Under the pieces are notes generated by a model. It did no database searches. It was not told the DNA's origin and worked only from the letters and a program-made list of their open reading frames with translations. Shown here in pieces: positions 1 through 6,185 of a stretch of DNA of 11,805 nucleotides. Each line of letters begins with the position of its first letter. Positions within the stretch are counted from its first letter, which is position 1. The translations under genes and the position numbers were made by a program. The stretch spans positions 1 through 11,805 of the forward strand of contig JANWLI010000153.1 in NCBI GenBank assembly GCA_025450975.1, given 5' to 3'. The stretch comes from Candidatus Kapaibacterium sp. (GTDB lineage Bacteria > Bacteroidota > Ignavibacteria > Palsa-1295).

Positions 1-425
1 ACTCTGACGAATGGCTGAAGGAAAAAGGGTTGCTTGAAGCGGAGCGCATGTCGGTAGGGCTGGTTGCTCAACTGAAAAAGAAAAAGCTTTCGCCGATGGT
101 GAGCGTCTCGGCACATGATACTGTCCGCGACGCGATCAAGAAGATGGATGAGTATGATATTTCGCAGTTGCCGGTGCTGGACTCCGAAGGCAAGTCGATC
201 GGCTCGGTGCGGGAATCCAGGCTGATGGCAAAGGCACTCGAATCGCCTGCCACGCTTGATAAGCCGATCATCGAAGTGATGGAGGAGTCGCTTCCGGTGC
301 TCGATGAGAACGCAGATGCGAAGCAGGCAGTGAATATCCTGCGCTCCTCGCCTGCGGTGTTGGTCGAAGAGTTTGGGAAGATATCGGGCATCGTGACGCG
401 GCACGATATTCTTGAATTTTTATAG
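1..425 (+). CDS. cbs: Cystathionine beta-synthase, C-terminal fragment with CBS-domain pair (5' end outside window)
   Basis: The frame is open from the left edge (first whole codon at 3) to a TAG at 423-425, giving about 140 residues of a longer protein. The visible start, SDEWLKEKGLLE, resembles the linker after the PLP-dependent catalytic domain of bacterial cystathionine beta-synthases. Two CBS motifs follow, at about visible residues 31-75 (VSAHDTVRDAIKKMDEYDIS, then QLPVLD) and 85-138 (ending GIVTRHDILEFL). In this family the catalytic half condenses serine with homocysteine in the cytoplasm, and the CBS pair is a regulatory module that binds adenosyl ligands. The catalytic lysine and PLP site are outside the window, so a cysteine synthase with CBS domains, or another CBS-domain enzyme, is possible. 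A TTG at 30 could be misread as a start, but the coding frame clearly continues upstream of it. Confidence 0.75.
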   Translation, partial: SDEWLKEKGLLEAERMSVGLVAQLKKKKLSPMVSVSAHDTVRDAIKKMDEYDISQLPVLDSEGKSIGSVRESRLMAKALESPATLDKPIIEVMEESLPVLDENADAKQAVNILRSSPAVLVEEFGKISGIVTRHDILEFL

Positions 426-551
426 GCGACAATTCTGAGGGAGCGTCAGCGACCGAAGAATTCCTTGATGTCTTGTAGTCGGCATCTATACAAATCCGAA
501 CACCCGTTCTGTCGTCCCGACGGGACTTACCGCTTCTTTTTGTAATGCTGT

Positions 552-571
552 CCCAGGGCTTACGCCCTGGG
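552..571. repeat. Perfect 8-bp hairpin, left copy of covarying pair
   Basis: The arm cccagggc (552-559) pairs with gccctggg (564-571) across the loop ttac. It is the inverted counterpart of the hairpin at 681-700. Two stem pairs differ between the copies, and both differences preserve base pairing. It is followed by a small GTCCC-taac-GGGAC-type palindrome at 585-598. Confidence 0.8.
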
Positions 572-680
572 CTGAAACACTTCCGTCCCTAACGGGACTG
601 GGGGAGAATTACGAATTAGGAATTGGGTTCTGTCGCTGGATACGGTTGCATTAGTCCCGCAAGGGACGGCAGTGTTCCAG

Positions 681-700
681 CCCAGCACGTCAGTGCTGGG
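681..700. repeat. Perfect 8-bp hairpin, right copy of covarying pair
   Basis: The arm cccagcac (681-688) pairs with gtgctggg (693-700) across the loop gtca. Relative to the copy at 552-571, the G-C/G-C pairs at stem positions 6 and 7 have become C-G/A-T, so the fold is kept while the sequence has changed. It is preceded by the palindrome agtcccgcaagggac at 653-667. Confidence 0.8.
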
Positions 701-755
701 ACTCGATAAACAAGAGATAAAAAGTCCCGTAGGGACGACAGGCCTCAGCCATAAA

Positions 756-813
756 CGAAGAATCCCTTGATGCTAGTATAGATATATTCTACAAGACATC
801 AAGGGATTCTTCG
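756..813. repeat. Palindromic repeat unit, 17-bp perfect stem
   Basis: The arm cgaagaatcccttgatg (756-772) is perfectly complementary to 797-813, with a 24-nt AT-rich centre. A third, direct copy of the left arm lies at 454-470 with one mismatch, extending into a half unit to about 494. The right edge of the window element therefore holds a whole unit and the left edge a half unit. Transcribed from either strand it would form a long hairpin. It sits just beyond the methyltransferase stop and could help end transcription, although it lacks a clear T-run. Confidence 0.8.
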
Positions 814-836
814 CTACGGTCGCAAGCGACCTCCGC

Positions 837-2009
837 TCAGAATATCTGCAGAACAAACACCTTCAAGTACTCCGTCTCCGGCATCATCGCCAGGATCGGA
901 TGATCGGCAGCCGCGCCGCGCTCTTCGAGGATCATCGCATTGCGCTTAGTATCCTGCGCTGCCTTGCGGATCGTATCGAGGAAGAGGTCTCTCGTAAAAT
1001 GATGCGAGCACGATGCTGTAACGAGTATCCCCTCCGGCGTCAAGAGCCGCATTGCGTGTTTGTGAAGCCCGAGGTAGCCCATCATCGCGCTCTTCAATTC
1101 TTTCTTCGACTTCACCAGTGACGGCGGATCGAGGACAATGACATCAAACTTATCTTTGGCATTGCGAATATAGTCGAAGCAGTCAGCTTCGATCGTTTCG
1201 ATCTGGGCATCATTCAACGCAGCATTACGCTTCGCAGCTTCAAGCGCTACCTTTGATGCATCGACTGCAACGACACTCGATGCGCCAGCCTTAGCAAGAT
1301 TGATCGCAAAGCCACCTTCGTTGGTAAACAGATCGAGAACTTTGGCTCCGGGCTTGAGATAGTCACGAGCGGCGACGCGGTTTTCCATCTGGTCGAGATA
1401 GAAGCCGGTCTTCTGCGCCTCAAGAAGCGAGACCTGGAATTTCGTGCCGGCAGCATCGTAGATCTCCGTTTCGGTATCGGAGCCCTTTACGATCTGCTCG
1501 ATCTGTTCTAGACCTTCGAGCTTCCGAAGATGCGACTTGTTCTTCTCGATGATGGAGCGCGGCTTCCAAAGTTCGTCGATCAGGCCGACAATTTGTTCTT
1601 TGATCGCTTCGATCCCGGCCGAGACGATCTGGAAGGTAATCAGATCGTTGTATCGCTCGATGATGAGTCCCGGAATGCCATCGCTTTCGGAATGAACGAG
1701 GCGAACGGCATTACGGCGCTTGGCGAGCAGGTCTCGGCGTTCGGCAGCGGCAACAAGCTTTGCACGCCAGAAATCAGCGTTGATGGACTCTTCGCTCTCG
1801 CGGGAGATGACTCGTGCTGCGATGAGCGAATTTGGATGATAGAAGCCGTAGCCGACCGTCTTGCGATCGAATTCACGGATCAGGCGGACGATCGTCCCGG
1901 GCTGAATATCTTTGGGAACATCCTTTAATTCGTTGCTGAATGCCCATGCATGGCCTTTTGCAAGGCGACGCTCATGGTGATTGCGGATTATGATTGCTGG
2001 ATAACTCAT
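837..2009 (-). CDS. rlmI: Class I SAM-dependent rRNA methyltransferase, RlmI family (23S rRNA m5C)
   Basis: This 390-residue protein has the domain order of RlmI: an N-terminal PUA-like RNA-binding region (about 1-75), a central linker domain, and a C-terminal Rossmann methyltransferase. The SAM-binding motif I, GAKVLDLFTNEGGF, is at 221-234, where most relatives read FSYTGGF. It is preceded by LLEAQKTGFYLDQMENR (195-211). Motif IV, DPPSLVKSK, is at 294-302, and the catalytic-type cysteine is in TASCSHH (C334). The E. coli enzyme methylates C1962 of 23S rRNA and is about 396 residues long, so this copy is full length. I chose the ATG at 2009-2007 because GAGGTG lies about 5 nt upstream. A TTG 30 nt further out would add ten residues that are not part of the family. 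The last codons and TGA lie in the right end of the repeat element. The exact target base is inferred from the family. Confidence 0.88.
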   Translation of the reverse strand: MSYPAIIIRNHHERRLAKGHAWAFSNELKDVPKDIQPGTIVRLIREFDRKTVGYGFYHPNSLIAARVISRESEESINADFWRAKLVAAAERRDLLAKRRNAVRLVHSESDGIPGLIIERYNDLITFQIVSAGIEAIKEQIVGLIDELWKPRSIIEKNKSHLRKLEGLEQIEQIVKGSDTETEIYDAAGTKFQVSLLEAQKTGFYLDQMENRVAARDYLKPGAKVLDLFTNEGGFAINLAKAGASSVVAVDASKVALEAAKRNAALNDAQIETIEADCFDYIRNAKDKFDVIVLDPPSLVKSKKELKSAMMGYLGLHKHAMRLLTPEGILVTASCSHHFTRDLFLDTIRKAAQDTKRNAMILEERGAAADHPILAMMPETEYLKVFVLQIF

Positions 2010-2084
2010 TGGCACCTCACAAGCTAGTTCTGGGTACAAAGGTGCCTGTGGAACATGGGACCTCTCGGGTTCGTTAAAGTGGGT
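2010..2084. promoter_or_regulatory. Divergent intergenic region with AGGTGCC inverted repeat
   Basis: The 75 bp between the divergent methyltransferase and lipoprotein starts must hold both sets of start signals. GGCACCT (2011-2017) and AGGTGCC (2040-2046) form a perfect 7-bp inverted repeat with a 22-nt spacer. Read on the - strand, the 2011-2017 half overlaps the ribosome binding site of the methyltransferase. I see no convincing -35/-10 pair on either strand. Confidence 0.35.
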
Positions 2085-2597
2085 ATGAAACGTCTTATTT
2101 TACTCACCTCAGCTACTCTCCTCCTGTTTTTGGCGGCATGCGACAGTAAATTTATCGATGATATCTTTACGTTTAATGTCGAGAAGAGCTTTGAATTTAC
2201 CATCCCCGCAGGCACACCAGCCGGCCGGTTACCGCTTCCCGTGACAGTACCGTTATTGATCAACGATAGCGTGCTTCAGGCAAATGGCACCTCAATGGAC
2301 CTGCTAAAAGCAGCAAAATTGACGAAGCTGCAGATGACATTCGTACCGACAACATTCTCATTAACGGATATCGACACCCTCGATTTTCGGATCGATAGCG
2401 ACAACCAGCCACTGACATCACTCGCCCATTATAAGACCGGTATGGATTCGGTCCAGTTAACACTCGTTGATTTTGCTCCGCATGTGAAAGATAACGGCGC
2501 ACAGGTAACTGCCGATGTCGGCATCAAAACGGCAACGACGGAAGATATTAAGACGACGGTTACGTATACGCTAACGATCACTGCACATCCCTTTTAA
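2085..2597 (+). CDS. Small hypothetical lipoprotein
   Basis: This 170-residue protein begins with a lipoprotein signal peptide: MKR, a hydrophobic stretch, then the lipobox LAAC with C19 as the lipidated cysteine. The mature part is rich in alternating polar/hydrophobic and Thr residues, which suggests a beta-sandwich. I recognise no named family. The ATG at 2085 is preferred over one at 2055 because it places the basic residues directly before the hydrophobic core; the ribosome binding site is weak with either. Its stop TAA (2595-2597) overlaps the ATG of purM by one base, so the two are probably co-transcribed and translationally coupled. This may simply supply purM with a promoter rather than indicate a shared function. 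The location is the cell envelope, probably the periplasmic face of a membrane. Confidence 0.75.
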   Translation: MKRLILLTSATLLLFLAACDSKFIDDIFTFNVEKSFEFTIPAGTPAGRLPLPVTVPLLINDSVLQANGTSMDLLKAAKLTKLQMTFVPTTFSLTDIDTLDFRIDSDNQPLTSLAHYKTGMDSVQLTLVDFAPHVKDNGAQVTADVGIKTATTEDIKTTVTYTLTITAHPF

Positions 2598-3622
2598 TGG
2601 AAGCACAGCCGCTTACCTACGCATCGGCCGGAGTTGACATCGACGCCGGCGAAGAACTTGTCGACCGGATCAAACCGATGGTCAGGCGTACGTTCAATGA
2701 GAACGTCCTGACCGATATCGGCGGCTTCGGCGGCCTCTACGATGCGCGCTTTACCGGCATGAAGCATCCTGTTCTTGTTTCGAGCACCGATGGTGTCGGG
2801 ACGAAGATCAAAGTGGCGATCGCTGCGAAGAAATACGATACGGTTGGCCAGGATCTAGTCAACCATTGCGTTAACGACATTCTCGTCTGTGGTGCTAAGC
2901 CGCTCTTCTTCCTCGATTATTTCGCAAGCGGTAAGCTTGATGTCGATGCAGGGACAGATATCGTCGCAGGTTTTGCAAAGGCTTGCGAAGAGAATAAGTG
3001 TGCTCTGATCGGCGGCGAGACTGCAGAGATGCCTGGCATGTATGCCGAAGGCGATTTCGATCTTGCAGGCACGGTCGTCGGCATCGTTGAGAAAGAGAAT
3101 ATTCTTTCGCGCGAGCAGGTAGGTGCAGGCGACGTCCTAATCGGACTTCCGAGCAACGGTCTGCATACGAACGGATATAGTCTGGCTCGCAAAGCGCTTG
3201 TTGATGTGCTTGGCGTCGATGCACGTCCCGAAGAACTTGGTGGCGAATCTGTAGGCGAAGCACTGCTAAAGGTGCATACGTCGTATCTGCATCCGATCAT
3301 GAAGTTGCTGGAGCGCTTCAAGGCGAAATCGGAGATCCATGCATTAAGCCATATCACTGGCGGAGGCATTGTCGGCAATACGTCCCGCGTCTTAACAAAA
3401 GATCTTTCGCTTGATATTGACTGGTCCGCCTGGAAACGACTTGCGATCTTCGATCTGATTCAGCGCTACGGCAATGTACCCGAAGAGGACATGCGCCGTG
3501 CGTTTAATCTTGGCGTAGGGCTGATCATTATCACAAAACCTACGCTGGCCGATCAGGTCACTGCTGCCATGAAAGAGTTTGGCGAAGCTGCATTTATCAT
3601 GGGCACTGTTGTCCGAGAATAA
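2597..3622 (+). CDS. purM: Phosphoribosylformylglycinamidine cyclo-ligase (AIR synthase)
   Basis: This is the fifth enzyme of de novo purine synthesis. It closes FGAM to aminoimidazole ribonucleotide at the cost of ATP, as a cytoplasmic homodimer. At 341 residues it matches the usual length (345 in E. coli). Family motifs are intact and in order: SSTDGVGTK (62-70), GQDLVNHCVND (84-94), GGETAEMPGMY (139-149), GDFDLAGTVVG, SNGLHTNGYS (186-195) and SHITGGGIVG (251-260). The ATG at 2597 overlaps the stop of the upstream lipoprotein, consistent with translation by re-initiation. No other purine gene is nearby, so the pathway is dispersed in this genome. The aldo/keto reductase follows 4 nt after its stop. 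Confidence 0.97.
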   Translation: MEAQPLTYASAGVDIDAGEELVDRIKPMVRRTFNENVLTDIGGFGGLYDARFTGMKHPVLVSSTDGVGTKIKVAIAAKKYDTVGQDLVNHCVNDILVCGAKPLFFLDYFASGKLDVDAGTDIVAGFAKACEENKCALIGGETAEMPGMYAEGDFDLAGTVVGIVEKENILSREQVGAGDVLIGLPSNGLHTNGYSLARKALVDVLGVDARPEELGGESVGEALLKVHTSYLHPIMKLLERFKAKSEIHALSHITGGGIVGNTSRVLTKDLSLDIDWSAWKRLAIFDLIQRYGNVPEEDMRRAFNLGVGLIIITKPTLADQVTAAMKEFGEAAFIMGTVVRE

Positions 3623-3626
3623 CCTA

Positions 3627-5171
3627 ATGACAATCATCGGACATGCATCGCCGCAAGGGACGGCCCGCTTCCGCGAACGACACGCGAATCTCTCACAAAC
3701 CTTTAAACCCCTCGGGAAGACCGGACTTGTCTGTTCACCCGTCGGCTTCGGTTCGTACCGCGTTGACGTCCGCGTCAAGGAGCATCAGGCTGCGTTTGCA
3801 AAAGCGCTTCGGATGGGTGTCAACCTTATCGATACGAGCGCAAATTATGCCGATGGTAACTCCGAGCGTCTTGTCGGTGAGACGCTGAAGATGCTTATCG
3901 AGAAAGATGAGATCAACCGAGACGAGATCATCATCGTAACTAAAGGCGGCTATATTCAAGGGGAGAACTACAGCCGTGTCTCGCAGCGGGTGAGCGAACT
4001 CGGCAGCGAATCTCCCGCGCGAGGCTCCGAGCTGGCGGAAGTTGTTAAGTACACCAATAATCTTTGGCACTCGATCCACCCGGATTTTCTTGCCGACCAG
4101 ATCACCCGCTCGCTCGAGCGGATGAATGTCGATACGATCGACGCTTATCTTCTGCATAATCCCGAGTATTTCCTGCAATGGGCAGTGAAAGACAGTATGC
4201 CGGAAGAAGAGGCACGAGAGATATATGAATCGCGCATCATCAAGGCATTCGAACACCTCGAGCAGGAAGTTGCAGAGGGCCGTATCCAGTACTATGGCAT
4301 CAGCTCAAACACGTTCGGCAAGCCGGAAGAAGCAGTTGACCGCACGTCATTAGAACAAGTGCTGAAGAATCTGAGGGACCGCCGCGGAGAGGAACATCAC
4401 TTTGCCGTGATCCAGCTTCCGATGAACTTCTATGAGCGTGGCGGAATGATCGAGCCAAATCAGGAAAAAGCAACAACGTCAGTCATTTCCTATGCTCGTA
4501 CTAATGGGCTCGGTGTGCTTATCAACCGTCCGCTTAATGCCATCGTCGGTAACAGGCTGGTGCGACTTGCTAATTATCCTGAACGTGAATTTCCTCCGGA
4601 GCAGGATATCCACGACCTTGTACACGATGCAAAGATCCAGGAAGATGAATTTAAGGAGCAGGTCCTCGAAACACTCGATCTAAATCCGCAAGCTAAAGAT
4701 GCTATCGGAAAGCTGCTGGGGTTTGGCGCCTGGCTCGAAGGTAAGTGGCATGGGCTTGCGACGCTTGACGAGTGGCGCGATCTGGTCTATACGGTGATCC
4801 GCCCAAGGCTTCAATATGCTTTCGATCTCCTGCAAAAGAACGTCCATCAGGACGAGACCCTCTTCAAATTTCTGCAGCAGTATGCAGAGTCGATCGACGA
4901 GACGATCGAGCATATTACAAATTACTATACGTCGCGCTCGGCAGAAGTATCTGCATCGATCCATGAAGTTGTGGACGATCTCATTCCGTCACGAACTCAC
5001 GAACTCTCACTTTCACAAAAAGCAGTGCTTGCGCTACGCTCAATTGAGGGAGTCTCCTGCGTGCTCATTGGCATGCGGAGCGAAGAATATGTCGAAGATG
5101 TGATCTTCGGCCTTCAGGCCGAGCGGCTCGCACACCCGGAAGACTTCTGGAATCAGCTCAACCTTTCGTGA
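3627..5171 (+). CDS. Long aldo/keto reductase family protein (514 aa)
   Basis: The N-terminal half is a clear aldo/keto reductase TIM barrel. It starts with FKPLGKTGLVCSPVGFGSYR and carries the whole catalytic tetrad: D69 and Y74 in NLIDTSANYADGNSE, K106 in VTKGG and H177 in YLLHNPEY. The motif GRIQYYGISSNTFG (about 219-231) is the usual barrel strand before the second half. Typical members have 300-340 residues. Here a largely helical, charged segment occupies about residues 310-460 before the C-terminal cofactor-side motif VLIGMRSEEYVEDV (about 479-492). The substrate is unknown; NADPH-dependent carbonyl reduction is the family expectation. The ATG at 3627 is chosen over one at 3579 because the latter lies inside purM. 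It is likely in one operon with purM. Its TGA directly abuts the stop of the opposing lipoprotein gene. Confidence 0.85.
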   Translation: MTIIGHASPQGTARFRERHANLSQTFKPLGKTGLVCSPVGFGSYRVDVRVKEHQAAFAKALRMGVNLIDTSANYADGNSERLVGETLKMLIEKDEINRDEIIIVTKGGYIQGENYSRVSQRVSELGSESPARGSELAEVVKYTNNLWHSIHPDFLADQITRSLERMNVDTIDAYLLHNPEYFLQWAVKDSMPEEEAREIYESRIIKAFEHLEQEVAEGRIQYYGISSNTFGKPEEAVDRTSLEQVLKNLRDRRGEEHHFAVIQLPMNFYERGGMIEPNQEKATTSVISYARTNGLGVLINRPLNAIVGNRLVRLANYPEREFPPEQDIHDLVHDAKIQEDEFKEQVLETLDLNPQAKDAIGKLLGFGAWLEGKWHGLATLDEWRDLVYTVIRPRLQYAFDLLQKNVHQDETLFKFLQQYAESIDETIEHITNYYTSRSAEVSASIHEVVDDLIPSRTHELSLSQKAVLALRSIEGVSCVLIGMRSEEYVEDVIFGLQAERLAHPEDFWNQLNLS

Positions 5172-6014
5172 TCAATCGGGGATCTTGATCTTAACTGTCA
5201 GCGGATCCGGATTCTGGCTTGCGTTGCGATACTCAACTTCTAATTCTCTTCCACCGCTTTTCGCACGGATGTAATTCGGCAGCCGGTACTTATCGCTTGC
5301 GATCGTCCCTTCATAATAGATCGCGAGATCGGACGGCGGCATGGAAGTAGTTGTGAGTGCAATGGCGGAATTCCAGCGCTGATATTCCGAAAGCGAAAGC
5401 GGGCTTCCGTTGCCGATCACTCCCCGTAGACGAAGCATCTCCGTCATACCAAGTTTATTGCGTCGAACGTAAAGCACATGCTCGTCTTTTTTAATTGAGC
5501 GTAGGAGGGCAGAGTCAAGAGGTCCAAGCTTTTCAAGATTCGGTGCAAGGCCGTAAATAACATTCGAAAGCGCTTCGATCGTCAGGCCTTTCATGCCGGT
5601 CATATCTTCAAGTGTTTTCGGATCGGGTTTGCCACGATACTTTTCGCCTTCAAGTACATTGAGGAAGGCATACTCTTTCGGCGAGCCGAGAAATTTTGCA
5701 GCAGTGATACCGAACGGTCCACTGACGATCATCGAGAGTGAATCGACCCGTGCACCGGCTCCATCTATACGTTTGGATTTCAACTCGAACGAGCCGCTTT
5801 GAGAAGACTTCCCTTCTTTTAAGGTAATGGCTCCGTCTGCCGATAGACTCTTCACGCGGATCGCATACTGATTAAGCGCCTCGTAGACTTCACGGCCCGG
5901 ATCGACGACGCCTTGTACACTCACAGATACCGATGACGAATCGGATCTCTGCACCTCTTGCGACGTACATCCGGCAACGATCCCCAGAAAACCAAGCAGC
6001 AGCCAATTCTTCAT
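5172..6014 (-). CDS. DUF4292/LolB-like outer-membrane lipoprotein
   Basis: This 280-residue protein has a lipoprotein signal: MKNWLLLGFLGIVAGC, lipobox VAGC, C16 lipidated. The mature part includes a strand-rich stretch (SADGAITLKEGKSSQSGSFE, then SMIVSGPFGITAAKFLGSPK) and a middle part (LTIEALSNVIYGLAP). These follow the pattern of the DUF4292 family of Bacteroidota, which has a LolB/LolA-like half-barrel fold thought to handle lipoproteins or lipids at the outer membrane. The family call rests on pattern recall, not on a search. The gene is monocistronic and convergent with the aldo/keto reductase, with no intergenic base; the two stops form TGATCA (5169-5174). The ATG at 6014 sits 6 nt from a perfect 14-bp palindrome that may control it. 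Confidence 0.7.
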   Translation of the reverse strand: MKNWLLLGFLGIVAGCTSQEVQRSDSSSVSVSVQGVVDPGREVYEALNQYAIRVKSLSADGAITLKEGKSSQSGSFELKSKRIDGAGARVDSLSMIVSGPFGITAAKFLGSPKEYAFLNVLEGEKYRGKPDPKTLEDMTGMKGLTIEALSNVIYGLAPNLEKLGPLDSALLRSIKKDEHVLYVRRNKLGMTEMLRLRGVIGNGSPLSLSEYQRWNSAIALTTTSMPPSDLAIYYEGTIASDKYRLPNYIRAKSGGRELEVEYRNASQNPDPLTVKIKIPD

Positions 6015-6020
6015 AGTACG

Positions 6021-6034
6021 ATTAACATGTTAAT
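6021..6034. promoter_or_regulatory. Perfect 14-bp palindrome ATTAACATGTTAAT, candidate operator
   Basis: The sequence attaacatgttaat reads identically on both strands and lies 7-20 nt upstream of the lipoprotein start on the - strand. Two 7-bp half sites with no spacer are typical of a dimeric repressor site, and the position within the leader or promoter would suit repression. No regulator gene is adjacent, so the binding protein is unknown. Confidence 0.4.
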
Positions 6035-6067
6035 TGGGTATTCCATTACCCTACTTCACTCCTACGA

Positions 6068-6079
6068 CGACGATCGTCG
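6068..6079. repeat. 12-bp palindrome CGACGATCGTCG
   Basis: This perfect palindrome lies in the 171-bp divergent region, 54 nt from the lipoprotein start and 107 nt from the radical SAM start. A shorter one, ttcatgaa, lies at 6084-6091. It could be a second protein-binding site for either gene. GC-rich self-complementary 12-mers are less unusual than the AT-rich palindrome beside it. Confidence 0.3.
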
Positions 6080-6156
6080 AATGTTCATGAATTCTGGTTC
6101 ATCGCTGTAAATAAACGACTTACCGACAACTTGCTAATGCCTTGAACCGATTGTTG

Positions 6157-6162
6157 TATATT
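6157..6162 (+). promoter_or_regulatory. TATATT -10-like box for the radical SAM gene
   Basis: TATATT ends 23 nt before the ATG at 6186. The context is GTATATT, then 17 nt, then GCACCT directly before the start codon. Exactly the same arrangement and spacing precede the next gene. The best upstream TTG hexamer (TTGCTA, 6131-6136) is 20 nt away, so the -35 element is unclear. Confidence 0.35.
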
Positions 6163-6185
6163 CAGTGGTACTATTATAGGCACCT

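Larger units (their letters stand above)
431..843. repeat. Composite nested inverted-repeat element between convergent genes
   Basis: This gene-free stretch is built almost wholly of inverted repeats. The outer ends are attctgag (432-439) and ctcagaat (836-843). Inside them are 25-nt arms at 454-478 and 789-813 that match in inverse orientation at 24 of 25 positions. The match continues weakly for about 15 more bases around atctatac. Within these lie a second pair (509-528 and 722-741, 19 of 20 inverted) and a third pair (551-599 and 653-701, 40 of 49 inverted). No ORF of meaningful length lies inside, so it is non-autonomous. The right end supplies the stop codon of the methyltransferase gene. 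Short GTCCC-GGGAC palindromes of this kind resemble REP-type repeats mobilised by RAYT (TnpA-REP) transposases; that link is an inference, and no such gene is present here. Confidence 0.8.

Noticed and set aside
30..425. A complete 131-aa CBS-domain protein starting at TTG 30
   Set aside because: The reading frame is open to the window edge and its upstream residues match the linker of a longer cystathionine beta-synthase, so the TTG is internal.
454..813. Regularly repeated elements that might be a CRISPR array
   Set aside because: The copies are inverted and nested, with no uniform repeat-spacer period and no cas genes nearby.
2917..3378. Long open frame on the - strand opposite purM
   Set aside because: It lies wholly within the well-conserved purM gene, is serine/proline-rich with no domain, and is a typical shadow frame.
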